64,000 nt of DNA. Source: Selaginella moellendorffii. Lineage: Eukaryota; Streptophyta; Lycopodiopsida; Selaginellales; Selaginellaceae. Made by a program: the position numbers and the translations under genes. Within the stretch, counting starts at the first letter, position 1. Every line of letters begins with the position of its first letter. Positions 34,794 to 46,100 of the stretch are shown piece by piece. The notes beneath the pieces are model-generated. The model did no database searches. It was given only the letters and a program-made list of their open reading frames with translations, and was not told the origin of the DNA. The stretch spans positions 4,851,882 through 4,915,881 of the forward strand of contig NW_003314261.1 in the NCBI RefSeq assembly GCF_000143415.4, given 5' to 3'.

Positions 34794-36261
34794 ATGGCGG
34801 CGGGCGTGCAAGGGCAGCTCCTCGATATCAATGGTGAGTGGAATTCCAGATCTTGGCGCCCTGTCGGTGGCACTGTCGCTCCCATTTTCTATTTCTCTTT
34901 GGTGGGAGCGAATTTCCTGGAGTGATTCGGCTAAGAATCTTCTTTGTGTGTCTTGGCAGTTCTAGGATGCAGGAATTTGAGAGACAAGGAATGGCTGTCG
35001 AGGCAGGATCCATACGTTGTGATCACTTATGCCAGTAGCAAATTGAGGACAAAGACCGACACAGGTAATGAGCTGCTTGCTTGATCACGAGCTAAGAAAA
35101 TTTCTCGTTTGCCTGTTTGTTTGCTGTGCTCCTTGAGTTTTTCGGTCATTTCGATCATACGCTCATGATCACTAGCAGCTAAGAAAAAATTTCTTTTTTT
35201 TTTTCTTTTTGGGTTTGCTGTGCTTGATCACTTGTTTGCTAGAAAAATGTTCTCTTCCATTTTTTTGATCATAAGCTCATGATCACTGTAGCTAGCTTTT
35301 TACTTGATCACGAGCTAAGAGACTTTCTTTTGCGCAGATGGAGGAAGAAATCCGTCCTTCAACCAGAAGTTTGTGCTGCCTCTCATCGAGGGGCTCCGTG
35401 AGATAAACGCGGAGGTGTGGAACAGCAACACGCTTACATTCGATGACTTCATTGGCTCTGGAAGGTGCGTTGTGCGATTTTTGTAGCTTGCGTTTCCTCG
35501 TGGACGTCATGCCTGACGCGGCCCTCGTAAATTTTTTTCTAGGATACTGCTGGATAAAGCTCTCACCACGGGCTATGATGATTCAACGTGGAACCTAACA
35601 TCAAAAAGTGGAAGGTATCAAAAATCGAGAAGAAACAGGAGAGTCTAAAGCTTACATTTGATCTTTCTTTTCGCAGATATGCCGGAGAACTGCGGGTCAT
35701 TCTACACTTCACGAAAACGGTAAACTTTAGACTTGATACTTTCAACACTGTTTTTCTTACTTGGAGATCTTTTTTCCAGCCAAAACCAGTAGCTCCGATG
35801 GTCTCATCTCCATATGCAGCGCAGCTATACTCCACGCCTCCACAGCCTTATCCGTACGCTGCTCCACCACCAACAGCGGCCCCATATCCAGCTCCTGCGG
35901 CTCCATATTCGTCGCAATCATACTACAATCCACCACCACAGCAACAGCATCAGCAACAACATAGTGGAGCGTATTCCAGCTATGGACCTGGACCTTATTC
36001 GCCACAACCATATCCATCTCCAGCTCCCCAGGCCGGCTATTCAGCAGCTTATTCTCATCCTCCACCACCATCTCCGTATACGCATCAGCAGCCACCTCCT
36101 TATGTTCCTACAGCTCCAGCTTCGTATGGGCCTCCTCCAACTTCGTCTGGCTATCCTCCAGTATATCAAGGTTTGTAGCTAGCACCTAAGTTCCTGTTTA
36201 AAATCTTTGCGTGAGAGGGGCTAACTCAATCTTTGCAGAGTATCCATACCGGCCGTATTGA
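34794..36261 (+). CDS. C2-domain protein with Pro/Tyr-rich tail
   Basis: C2 domains bind membranes, often with calcium. Exons 34794-34833, 34960-35064, 35338-35464, 35543-35614, 35677-35719, 35780-36170 and 36239-36261 give 266 residues in phase. The C2 fold spans residues ~6-128: LGCRNLRDKEWLSRQDPYVV, NPSFNQKFVLPL and NSNTLTFDDFIGSGRILLDK, with Asp residues in the first and third loops suitable for calcium. The rest is a flexible tail of Pro, Tyr, Gln, Ala and Ser (QPYPYAAPPPTAAPYPAPAA and similar) ending EYPYRPY. The arrangement resembles plant SRC2-like/cold-regulated C2 proteins. Only 140 bases separate it from the PTST-like gene stop. Confidence 0.9.
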
Positions 36262-36541
36262 AGCGTTTTTCTTCATTTTTTTCGCTAGTGATCAGTCACC
36301 TGTACATAAGATTTTCTCGTAGCTTTAGAGCCAAGCGATGTATTCTGACAAGAATCTAGAATAATGGAAGTGGGCTTACTTTTTACTGGAGTTGCTCTTC
36401 CACTACAAGCCGCGCAAAATCATTTGGAAAAGGATATTTCTGCTAAACAGCTCAAGCACAACTCAACAAGTTGGAGCAAAGTTACCTGTATAAATGGTGG
36501 TGATGGATGGGAGTCGTCACAGCACCGAGCGAGGAAGAGCG

Positions 36542-37750
36542 ATGGAGCTCGTCGTCCGCAAAGCAGTAGCAGCATTGGTGGTGAGTGTTGTTGTCACGCT
36601 TGTCCATGTGGAAGCTCAGCTCGTTGTTGGATACTACGAGCAAAATGGATGTCCCATGGCCGAGGAGATTGTCAAGAAAGTTCTCACCGCGGCCGTGGCA
36701 CGAGACCAATCCATCGCTGCTTCGTTGCTTCGTCTCCACTTCCACGACTGTTTCGTCCAGGTCCGTGAGCAACTTCTGTCTCGCCTTTCATCTCGGCAGC
36801 ATCGTTATCGATTTGAAAAATCCGTAGTCACTGAAAGAATTCTTGCTCACCAATCGCCGCCAACTTGATGAACAGGGCTGTGACGGGTCCGTTCTCTTGG
36901 ATCCACAAAACGGCTTCCCCGCCACGGAGAAACAAGCTGTCCCAAACTTCTCGCTCCGAGGATACAACGTCGTCGACGCAGTAAAGCAAGCTCTCGAACA
37001 AGCGTGTCCAGAGACTGTCTCATGTGCTGACATTCTCGCTATAGCAGCCCGAGATGCTGTTTCCCTGGTAAGAACTCCTGCTTCGTAAGATTTCTTTCGA
37101 GAACTTGACGAAGAATGCTTACCACCAGTCTGGAGGAGGAACTTGGCCAGTGGAAACAGGACGTAAAGATGGTGTTATTTCACTCAGGACCGAAGCGGAG
37201 GACCTTCTTCCTCCCACGAACGAAAACTCTGAAGAGTTAACCCAGAGGTTCCTTGATGTTGGTCTGACTCAAGATGAGATGATCACCTTGTCCGGTAAAG
37301 TTTCATAAGTTTGCTCTCGGCCTGCCACTGATCTTCTTCCAACTTCCAGGAGCACATACGATAGGACGAGCTCACTGTGTCTCTTTCAGCCAGAGGCTCT
37401 ATAACTTCAGCCCGGAGTTTGATACTGATCCGAATCTCGACGCTGCTTACGCCGGGAAACTAAAGCAGGCCTGTCCGAGGAACTTTGATCCGAGAACTGT
37501 CGTGCCGCTGGATCCTGTCACCCCTTCCCAGTTTGACAATCGCTACTACTCCAACCTCGTCAACAACATGGGGCTCATGATCTCAGATCAGACGCTCCAC
37601 AGCGACATGCTCACCCAGTTTTCTTCCCAGTCAAACGCCGAGGATGAAAACATGTGGCAGTTTAAGTTCGCAAACGCCATGGTCCGGATGGGTGCTATTA
37701 ACGTCAAGGCTGAAGGCGAGATTCGCAAAAACTGCCGACTGAGGAACTAG
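36542..37750 (+). CDS. Class III peroxidase, secreted
   Basis: Heme peroxidase of the apoplast, oxidising phenolics with H2O2. Exons 36542-36760, 36876-37067, 37129-37294 and 37350-37750 give 325 residues, the normal size. ATG 36542 gives signal peptide [20 protein letters not shown]...VEA before [13 protein letters not shown]. Distal heme site: [22 protein letters not shown] (Arg and His catalytic). Middle: [17 protein letters not shown]. Proximal heme ligand: [12 protein letters not shown]. The Cys pattern for four disulphides is present. Introns fall at the classic positions (after FVQ, after AVSL, in LSG). An ATG at 36494 would add 16 residues before the signal peptide and is less likely. 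Confidence 0.96.
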
Positions 37751-38116
37751 AAACTTTGGTCACATCCGACTCTCCTGTCAAAGCACAAGAAACAATAAAA
37801 CAGGAGTTTAGATTACTGCAAGGAAACCCAAAGTCCAACATCTATACCGATAGCTTTCAGCTCTGCTACTGGAGGTGCCTGTAAAAGCACGAAAACATCA
37901 GGCAGAGCAAAGATATATAGCCTTTCTAGTGACTGTTCGTAGAAGGAAAGTTTGTGTTCCGTTTCTCAATGATAAACCAAAAAATAAAAGAACTTCCAAC
38001 CTCTTTGGCGAGAATCTCTCCCTCTCTCTTTCTCTCTTTCACCAGAAAATTACGTGACTCCACTCTTCAAGAAGGAATGCACGACGTGACCTGCTAGAGA
38101 GGACCACAAAAGAGAA
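37751..38116. other. Intergenic, convergent 3' ends
   Basis: 366 AT-rich bases between peroxidase and a small minus-strand gene, with a TCTC repeat near 38018-38038. No gene is seen. Confidence 0.45.
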
Positions 38117-38518
38117 TTATCCACCATCATCTGTTGTGCTCGTGCACATAAAAGTGCCTGCAAACAAGCCAAGCAAATAAAAGAAAGAAGGAAAAGGAGA
38201 GAGAAAGAAAGAACCAAGGAAGATGGAGAATTTTCTCGGCATACCTTGGAGCGATAAAACTGTGGGAGTGCTCATTCGCAGCACGGCGCCATTGCCATTC
38301 CTAGCTCTCCAAATCATGGAATCTAGCGAAGAAATCTGCCGCAATTTGGAGCCTTCGGTATTGGCGGCAGCGGCATTTGCCCGGAGAATCACGCAAGGCG
38401 ATGATTTCGCAGCCAGATTTGACCTGGAGAGCGACGAGGAGGAGCGCAGCGCCTGGGGAGGAGAGACAAGGCGGCGCGCAAGCGCCATGGATGCCGCATT
38501 CCCGGATATTGTAGCCAT
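38117..38518 (-). CDS. Small probable mitochondrial protein
   Basis: Exons 38518-38245 and 38157-38117 give 104 residues. The N-terminus is typical of an organelle presequence: MATISGNAASMALARRLVSP followed by many Ser, Arg and Ala without acids. The middle (KLRQISSLDSMIWRARNGNG) and ending (LSLQGTFMCTSTTDDGG) recall the short NUCLEAR FUSION DEFECTIVE 6-like proteins of plants, which also have a presequence, an S/E-SM motif and a variable end from a last tiny exon. The resemblance is weak, so the family call is tentative. It is head to head with another presequence-bearing gene, 116 bases apart. Confidence 0.6.
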   Translation of the reverse strand: MATISGNAASMALARRLVSPPQALRSSSSLSRSNLAAKSSPCVILRANAAAANTEGSKLRQISSLDSMIWRARNGNGAVLRMSTPTVLSLQGMPRKFSIFLGSFFLSPFPSFFYLLGLFAGTFMCTSTTDDGG

Positions 38519-38634
38519 TCCCTCGCGCCTAAAACCCTAAAACATTATCCGCCAGCGTGGCAGACACGTCATCGTATTTTAGGGCTGATTTGCCATGTCA
38601 TGAGCTCACAAGGGTTTAGGGCTTGGGGCTTCTC
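38519..38634. promoter_or_regulatory. 116-bp bidirectional promoter with telo-boxes
   Basis: AAAACCCTAAAAC at about 38531-38543 and AGGGTTTAGGG at about 38611-38621, one near each start codon. Confidence 0.55.
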
Positions 38635-39793
38635 ATGGCGAGCAGGGGAATAGCGAGGCGCCTGATTGCGACAATGCGCGCGCCGCCGCGGCAATCGGCC
38701 TTCCAGCGGCCGCGATGCCTCAGGTATGATCTCCCGGCGCCGTTGCCTGCTCACGTACTTCGACACACATAGGATTCCTCGTGAAATCGCGGCGCTGGAG
38801 TCAATGCGGCCGTTTCACAGCACTCTGGCGTCATCGCGGCTGGTTTCCGGGCTCTCGAGCTGCGGGTTTCTACGTTTCGAAGGTCAGGCTCTCTCCGCTC
38901 GTTCCGCCGCTTGAATGCTTGCCTGCCAGTCGGTTGTTTGAGAGCCGTTCTTACTCATTCCAGGTGCTCGGAGGTCCTGCTCCACCGAGTCTAGCTCTAG
39001 TGACAAGAATGAGAAGTCCTTCTTCGACGAGCGCGAGCAATTGTCCGACACGAGCGATGGAGAAGGGAGCTATAGTGAGAGTGAGTCGATGTGGAGCCAC
39101 GACGAAGGAGAGGGTGGTGGTGGTGGCGACTCAGACCAGGGGTCGGAGTTTGAGGAGGGTGATACGTATCTCAACGACAACGATCTCTGGGACGAGAACG
39201 AGGGGATGGATGAAACACCTAGCAGTGAACTGACCGAGAAGGATACGGAAGAAAGTAAAGAGGTGGAGCAGCCTTCGGTCTCGGATAGATTGATGGAAGA
39301 ACTCGCGCGTGTTCTTCCCAATGTTCCGGAGGACGCAGTGAAGAAGGCCGAGGAGAAGTTTAGGCAGCAGCAGGGGGAAGCTGGGCGGGTTCGTAAGGAA
39401 GCCGGCGCTTATCTCAGAGCGATGAAGAAGGAGTACGACTCTAGATCGTTAGTCCAGGACGAGCACTGCAAGAAAGTTCATCAGAAGCTGTCCATGCTAG
39501 CACCGGATCCGGATGGGAGGTACCGGAGCTTGATGGAGGTGGTGTCGGACATAGACGTTCTACTGGAGGCGTACAGGAGAGTCAAGGCGGGTCCAGGTGG
39601 CGATCCATCGAAAGTTCCTCTGGACAACGTGAGCATGGACTGGTTCCACAACACTCAAGCCAAGCTTAGAAACGGGACGTTCAAGCTGAGCCCGATCAAG
39701 GTGGTGGAGATTGAGAAGCGGGAGCTAAGCGGGATCGAGAGGAAGCGGAAGCAGTATCATCGTTTCCACAGGAAGCACCGGCAGCCATACTGA
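38635..39793 (+). CDS. Mitochondrial-type protein with group II RT0-like C-terminus
   Basis: Exons 38635-38723, 38773-38882 and 38964-39793 give 342 residues. Residues 1-65 (MASRGIARRLIATMRAPPRQ ... LESMRPFHSTLASSRL) look like the presequence and core of NFD6-like mitochondrial proteins. An acidic Ser/Glu/Asp/Gly region follows (residues ~75-165). The C-terminal 130 residues are helical and basic: LMEELARVLPNVPEDAVKKA, then SLMEVVSDIDVLLEAYRRVK, then VPLDNVSMDWFHNTQAKLRN and GTFKLSPIKVVEIEK. That order resembles the region before RT1 in group II intron maturases (LL.AY..IKS.PG..TPG.D..TLDG.S..WF...KL..GTFKF.P.RRV.IPK). The RT core is absent; the protein ends KQYHRFHRKHRQPY. Function unknown; a role in mitochondrial RNA or ribosomes is a guess. 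Confidence 0.75.
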
Positions 39794-41039
39794 CGAGCGT
39801 AAGATCTGGCTTGGCTGGATTTCTGGGGCTAACTTGGAGGTGTGAACAAAAGCAGGACGCATTGTCAGCTATGTTAGCCCACCTTAAGTGTCGCTTCTTG
39901 CGTTCTTGACGAAGGCTTGTCAACCAGTAGACTGGTAGGTGTTGCTTGCTAGAAAAGAAAGAATTTTCCTGTTCGTGTCATCTGACCGGGTGAATCGTTC
40001 TCGTTTTTGACCAGATCGATTCGCGAACTATGTCAGCCCTCACTGAAGATGGAGCGTGGCCACACCAGCACGACACACATCCGCTGCGAGGTTTACTACA
40101 TTGGCTCTTCCCCTCTCTCACTCTTTCCTTTTTAATGGATTTCTCTACTTTTCAATCCGACTGCTACTGCTGAGTCTCCGCTCGCTCTCTCGCGATTCGA
40201 GCCACCCGGGTATTATTATATGATCGCTCCAGCGGCCAGCCGCGTGGTCCTAGTTTGATCCGGTGATCTCGACGGTTGAAGCGTTTGAAGCTGGTTCGTA
40301 CGCGAAGGCTTTGTGTCGGTGTGTGTAAGCGCACTTACACAAGAATGTACTCCCCCAGGTAGCTAGCTATGCACACATTTCCAGTGATCATTTGGTTCTG
40401 GAGTTCCAGATATGTGGTTTTTGCAGGCTTTTTGACGCGATCAGTCCTCGTCCAAACAGGTACGTTGTTGCATTAATGCCATCGCCGAGCTCTGCTATTG
40501 ACATGCTTTATGGTATTTCAGTGCTGCTCCTGCTGCTGCTGCTGCTGCCCGAGATGGGATGATCCATCTGGTGGGATTTCGCTACTGCGGCTCTGTGCTC
40601 CCCCGCTGCAACGCTCAGATATGGTGAAAGTGACCAAAAGTTTTATTGCGAGCTACACAGATGGAATGAATGTAACACTACGAAGCAGCATCTCTTCCCC
40701 CCGCGGCTTGATATAACAAATTATATCGGAACAAGGAGAACGGAAAAGGCCTGCGCGAGAGGAAATGTTTAAGCCTCTTGGATCGTCGAGCAAAAAAAAT
40801 GGTGCCTTGTGACAAGAGCTCCATCTGAAGGTGTTAGTAGCGGCCCAGAACCAGGTACCTTGTCTCAAAATGCGCTGGGCCGTGGAAGTTATTTGCTAAT
40901 TCATGTGTACGTTTCTTTTTCTCCTTTCGGTGCTGCAGTAGAACGCGCAAAACTGGACCTTTCTTCGCTTGGCCAGACTTAAACACCGACCTCCTGGCTC
41001 TTTCGAGATGGTCCTGCTATCGAGGTAAGTTTCCAATTT
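39794..41039. other. Intergenic, 1.25 kb
   Basis: Convergent 3' ends. Contains a CTG/TGC repeat near 40522-40550. A plus-strand frame across it (40498-40716) is Cys-rich only because of the repeat. No gene is supported. Confidence 0.4.
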
Positions 41040-43115
41040 TCATTTCCGCATACCAGGAGGAACCATATCTTCTAGCAGGCCTTCGTCCGTGAAAGTCTGG
41101 CTTTGGCCTACTTGCCGGCTTTGCTGTTGGTGCTGCTGTAGAAGCTGTTGCTGATCCTGCTGGCTTCGCTGGTGCTGCCGCTGCTGCTGGAGAAGCTGGC
41201 TTTGCTGCTGGAGGAATTGCTGCTGCTGCTGCTGCTGGCTTTGCGCTCGAGCCGATGGAAAATTGAAGCTGGCACCTCTAGCTCCGAGGCCAGAGAGAAG
41301 CGATTGCTGCTGCTGCATTTGCAAGTGAGGCATAGTCTGGTACAGCGCCTGCGTGAACGATCCGGGGCGCTGGCTGCCGAAAGGATTCACAGCTCCAGCA
41401 CCTCCTCCGCCTCCGCCGCCTCCAACTTCCGTCAAACTCCTCAGCGTCGCCGGACTGTGGTGAGTGTGAGTACCTTCGTAAGTGGTGATAACAATTCCGG
41501 GGTCCTCGCAGGAACGCTCCACTCGCTTCTTCACTGGACACTTGCTGTTGGTGCAGCGGTAGTAGCTCCTGCGAGAGAAGAAAGAAAACTTGGTGATCGA
41601 TCGGAAGAAAAATCCAGTTTTTTTGCTCACGTACCTTGGATGGGGGCTGTTCTTGACGGCCTTTTGCCCGTACTTTCGCCACCGAAATCCATCGTCCATG
41701 ATATCCACGTCGCTGCGCGTCTGGAGAGCGTAGCGAGGCTCGCGGTTTCGCTTGGGACCTTTCTTTGGAGGCTTGGCTCTGGAAGCAAACGATTGACAGG
41801 AAAATTTTGGTGAGAGATCTGTGAGATGAGAGTTCCAGTCAGGGATGAAATCCAAATGCACAAATGCCCAGGATAAAAACAACTCCATGTTTTCATCATT
41901 GCCTTTGGAAGCACGAAAATCTTCCGTGAAAAATGCCAGTGTAGGCTCACGTATGCCCGAGGCGGGCATACGTAAGAGATGGATGGCTATGGCGTCCGCC
42001 AACACTGAAATTCATGGCAGCCCAGTTACGACGATGCAAATCCTCGCAAGCCCAAGAAGCATGAAAGCGCGAAAGCACGGAAGAAAGCAAAGAAACCGCA
42101 AGAACAAACCAAAAGCCCAATGGAAGAGAAGAAATGGTGAAAAGTTTGCCGAGAGTTCTTACGGTTTCTTTCCTTCCTGTTGTTGCGGCTGCGGCTCCAG
42201 CGACGACGATTTCTCCGCGTCCTCGGAAGACCCGGCCTTGCGCTTGAGCGATCCTCCGGACGATGCCACATTTCCCTTGTGCTCCTCGTCGCCATCGCTG
42301 GCTCCCGACGAGGACGTGAAGGACGTGGGAGTTCCAATCGCCTGATCTCCTCCTCCTGACCCTCCAGACGCAATCGATCCACTAGCAGCAGCAGCAGCAA
42401 CACCAGCGCTAGCAGCAGCAGCAGCATGACCAGCGCTCGCCAGATCCAGCTGCTGTTGATTCGACGCCGCCGCTACTTGATCGTCATCTGGGTCGTCCAA
42501 GAAAAATCCCGCGGGATTGTAGCTTTGTTCCAAGTGTTCTTGGTGGCGATGGTGGTGCTGCTGCTGTTGTTGCTGCTGCTGCTGCTGCGAGAGGAAAGTT
42601 TGCTGCCACCACGACGCTTCCACTCCGGATCGAGGAGTAGCAGCAGTAGCAGCGTTGTCAAAGTCGGCCAAATTCCAGTCGGTGTAGAGCCTCCCAGCGG
42701 CAGCAGCGCCACTACTGCTACTGCCTGGAACAGTGGAGCTGCCGGCCATGATGCCCGAGATGCCGCCACTGTAGAGAAGCTGCGCCGAGTCCACCATGGC
42801 CGCCATCGCGGGATCCAAGTGGAAGCTCCAGGGAGCCGCTGCTGCAACCGTGGAGTCCATCAGCGCTGCTGGCTGCGCGGCCGATGCAGCTATCCCGCTA
42901 GCGGTAGCGATCAAGGACGACGAAGAGCTGGAAGAGCTGGAAGAACTGGAAGAACTGGAAGAGAAAGAAGAAGAAGTTATCAGCGCTGTTGCTGTAGACC
43001 GCGATGGAGATGAAGAAGCTTCTGTAGCTCCGCCTAGGGTTTGGAGAATTCTCTCGAGCTCCTCTTGCTGCTGCTGCTCCTCCTCCTTGGCACTCTTGAT
43101 CAGCCTCCTCTCCAT
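41040..43115 (-). CDS. WRKY transcription factor, group IIc
   Basis: Binds W-box DNA in the nucleus. Exons 43115-42163, 41778-41635 and 41568-41040 give 541 residues. One WRKY domain: [21 protein letters not shown] then [35 protein letters not shown], with a C-X4-C-X23-H-X1-H zinc site. The intron after PR is the position shared by group IIc and related genes. The upstream basic block ([20 protein letters not shown]) fits IIc. The flanks are low complexity: a long Ser run (about residues 44-70), Gln/His runs, Ala runs, and a C-terminal Gln-rich region of ~100 residues. The ending [11 protein letters not shown] follows the conserved IIc pattern of a short acidic end. Much longer than the usual 200-350 residues. 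Confidence 0.95.
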
Positions 43116-46100
43116 AAGACTTTTGTCTTGTCACTTGGAAGATGTTCCAGCTTGCTCCTCATTTTCACACCGTTGTATGCTCCTCTTCTTCTCATGGCAC
43201 TCCTGAAACATCTGTCTGGAGAAGCTGCCACAGCTCCCCCTTCCCAGAAAAATGCAGAATTTCGACTCTAGATCATGAGAGATATCCGAATTTGAAGAAG
43301 AGATCTGCTACTTCTTCTTCTTCCTTGCTTGCTTGAGTCTTCTCTCTCCTCTCTCTCTCTCTCTCCTTTCTTTTTTTTGACGAGCTAATAATCAAGAAGA
43401 AGCTCCATCCCAGCTATGATGATATTTCTCCATTTAAGCTCTTTTCTCACTCGCTCGCTCTCTCTCTTCTCTTTCCTGTGTCTCTGTCCCAGAGCTGTGA
43501 TGCCTTGCCCGGGTCTTTCGAATGCCCATTAAATGGCCAATTGCTTCCCCGCTCGCTTCACAATCACAGCCCCCTCCACGAGAAGAAGAAGAAAAAAGAG
43601 AGAGAAGAAGCTAAAGAAAATTCAAAGAAGAGGAGGAAGCAAACTCCTTTATAGCCTGTGAGACGAATCCCCGCGATTGCAATTCGAATGAAACAGAAGA
43701 AGCAGCAGCCGCAGCAAAGGAGCGACGACGAGTAGGATCGTCTGTACGTGTCACCAGAAATCCCATTCAGGATTTGGACAGTGCTGTATGGATCTCCAAC
43801 TTGAGTTTTATACGCTCCGGGATGGAGACCTGTGGCCAAACAAACTTCCTGATCGATTCCAAAAACCACGGTCTACAAGACCATGGAAGCAAAAGAAAAA
43901 AAGTAAAAAAAAAATGTGAGAGAGTGAGGAGAGGATGATGAAGAAGAAGAGGCGATGGAGGCGATGGAAGAGATTCACGGAAGAAAAGTAAAAACCGCGT
44001 GGGTTTCGTATGGGGTTGGGTTACTTATATGAAGGGGCCGTGTCATACGGCATTGTACGGAAGTTCATGGTTTTTTGGAGACGGTTTATAATGGGAACCT
44101 TTTGCCGTGTGACAAGATTGGAGTGATGATTGTGGACGGTGACCATCAACAAGATGGAGCTGGGCGGGGAAGCTCATGAAACAAGTGTGATCTCGCGAGA
44201 CAACTTTGGAATGAACTTCCTTTGCTTGCTATAGATTTTGTGTGGCTTAGATTTGGATTTCGCAAGGGAATCCACGAGAGGGCGGTAGTCTAGTGTCTCT
44301 CTCTTTCTCTCTCATATGTAGCTTTCAATCCTTTCTTTTCGAGTGTTTGTTTGTATTGTACAGCCATATTGCGAGTGATTCTTTAGAGCTTAGAGTGGAG
44401 CCCATATCTCTCTCCTTTGTGGGGTTCTTCATTGGAAGAGCTCTCGCTTTTGGGACCTCTTCCCCTGAGCTTCTCCGAAGAAGGCGAGAAAGAGTCACAC
44501 AGGAATGAGAAGTTTCTTTCGTTAAAACACCCCGCACTTTATAACAAAGAGCGGGGTGGTGGTCCTGGAGTAACGGAATCTAGCAAGAGATCCTTTCTCT
44601 TAGAGGTTCTAGATTGGAGCAAGGGTTCCCACCCAAGATATCTTTCGATCCACCAAAGAGAAAAAAAAAAGAAGAGAAAAATACTGTTTGCTTGTCAACT
44701 TGCGAGCTCGTGTGTGTGCGTTTGCCATGAAAACACGGCATCCACCGCCAAAGTTGTCACAGTATGTACGGAAGGGGCTTTTGGATCTCCTGTCCATCCG
44801 TGAAAAATGGGCGAGTAAGGAGGCAAGGGGATGGAGATGCAACAACCCAACTCAGCCCCACCTACACAAAAAACGCCTCCGCGGGACTGATTACGGGGAG
44901 GTCATCGCGGCCAAGACTTGTGCCCCACGTCTGTTTGTTGCTCTCATCTCATGTCCTTCTAGACATTGAACGTGAGCGGGTCAAACTTCTTGCTTGTTTT
45001 TTTTTTTCGTTTATTTTTCCTTTTGTTTTCCGTTTTTTTAACTTCATTTTTTTTTTGTATAGAATTGTGTAAGAGCCCAACACGGCAGTATTCCCCCGTA
45101 CGGTAGAATCTCAATCCCGTGAGCACACATGATCAGGAAAAGAAACCTAATGTTCTAGCCCCGCCACCTTTTCTGAACCTTTAAAGAATCTCTCCCCGAG
45201 ATCACACAACCAACACCGCTTTTGGGCGATGAGGTCATCAGGCACGCAACAGTGTAACACGGCAATGAGATCATCTTCGTCTTCGCCACCGAGCGAGTCG
45301 ATGACTCCCAAATCAATCGCCTGTCATCAATCACACACACCATCATCATCAGAGGAAGGAGATCAGTCTTCAATCAAATACTCATCTACGTATACTTTCC
45401 AAGAACACCATACACGTGAGAGATAAACAGGATACACCCTACGTCACCGCTTTGCAAGTTGTACAGCATTCTGCGAGACCAACCCGAATTTCCCTGACCC
45501 AGGGGGATATTCCCCACCACCATTTCGCTAGCAGCGAGTTTCGGACACCATCAGCAGAGATCAGTCAGCTGGCTGATCCGCTTTTGCCTGATTGTTAACT
45601 CTCGAAAGCGTGACGGGTGGTGTGACGGGGAGCATTTACCAAAGCCTGGCATTTTGCCAGCAAAGTAACTTGAGTTGAGAGCGCTTTTACGTGCTGAGCT
45701 AAGCACAGCATCACGCAAACTAGAGCCAGTATCAGGCAGGTTTCTGGTAACTAGCTAGTTACATAAGAAAATTAAATGAAAAAAGAGGAAAAGGTGGCGA
45801 GCAAAGTTTGGTGAGGAACTAATAAAAGTAGATGTGGACATGCATGCCACAATTTGCAACTGGGCAATTGCATTGCAGCATGCATGCACAGTATTGTTGT
45901 TGTTGTTGTAAATTATTGCAGGAGGCTATCAATCTGCAACAAATTCACCCTCTCTCTGTGGGGACTCGCCGGCTGTTTGATCCAAAAGAAGTTGCTCCAA
46001 ATGCACCACTCCCTCTTTCTTTAGAGGAGAAGAGAAAGCCCCAAAGTGTGAGTGAGTGACAACAGCAAATACCCCACTTCCTCTTGCTTTTCTGGAGGCT

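Noticed and set aside
36494-36541. Upstream ATG for the peroxidase
   Set aside because: It would put 16 charged residues before a good signal peptide.
43564-43869. 101-codon minus-strand frame upstream of the WRKY gene
   Set aside because: Starts with GTG only, has a hydrophobic Ser/Phe tail and no recognisable motif.
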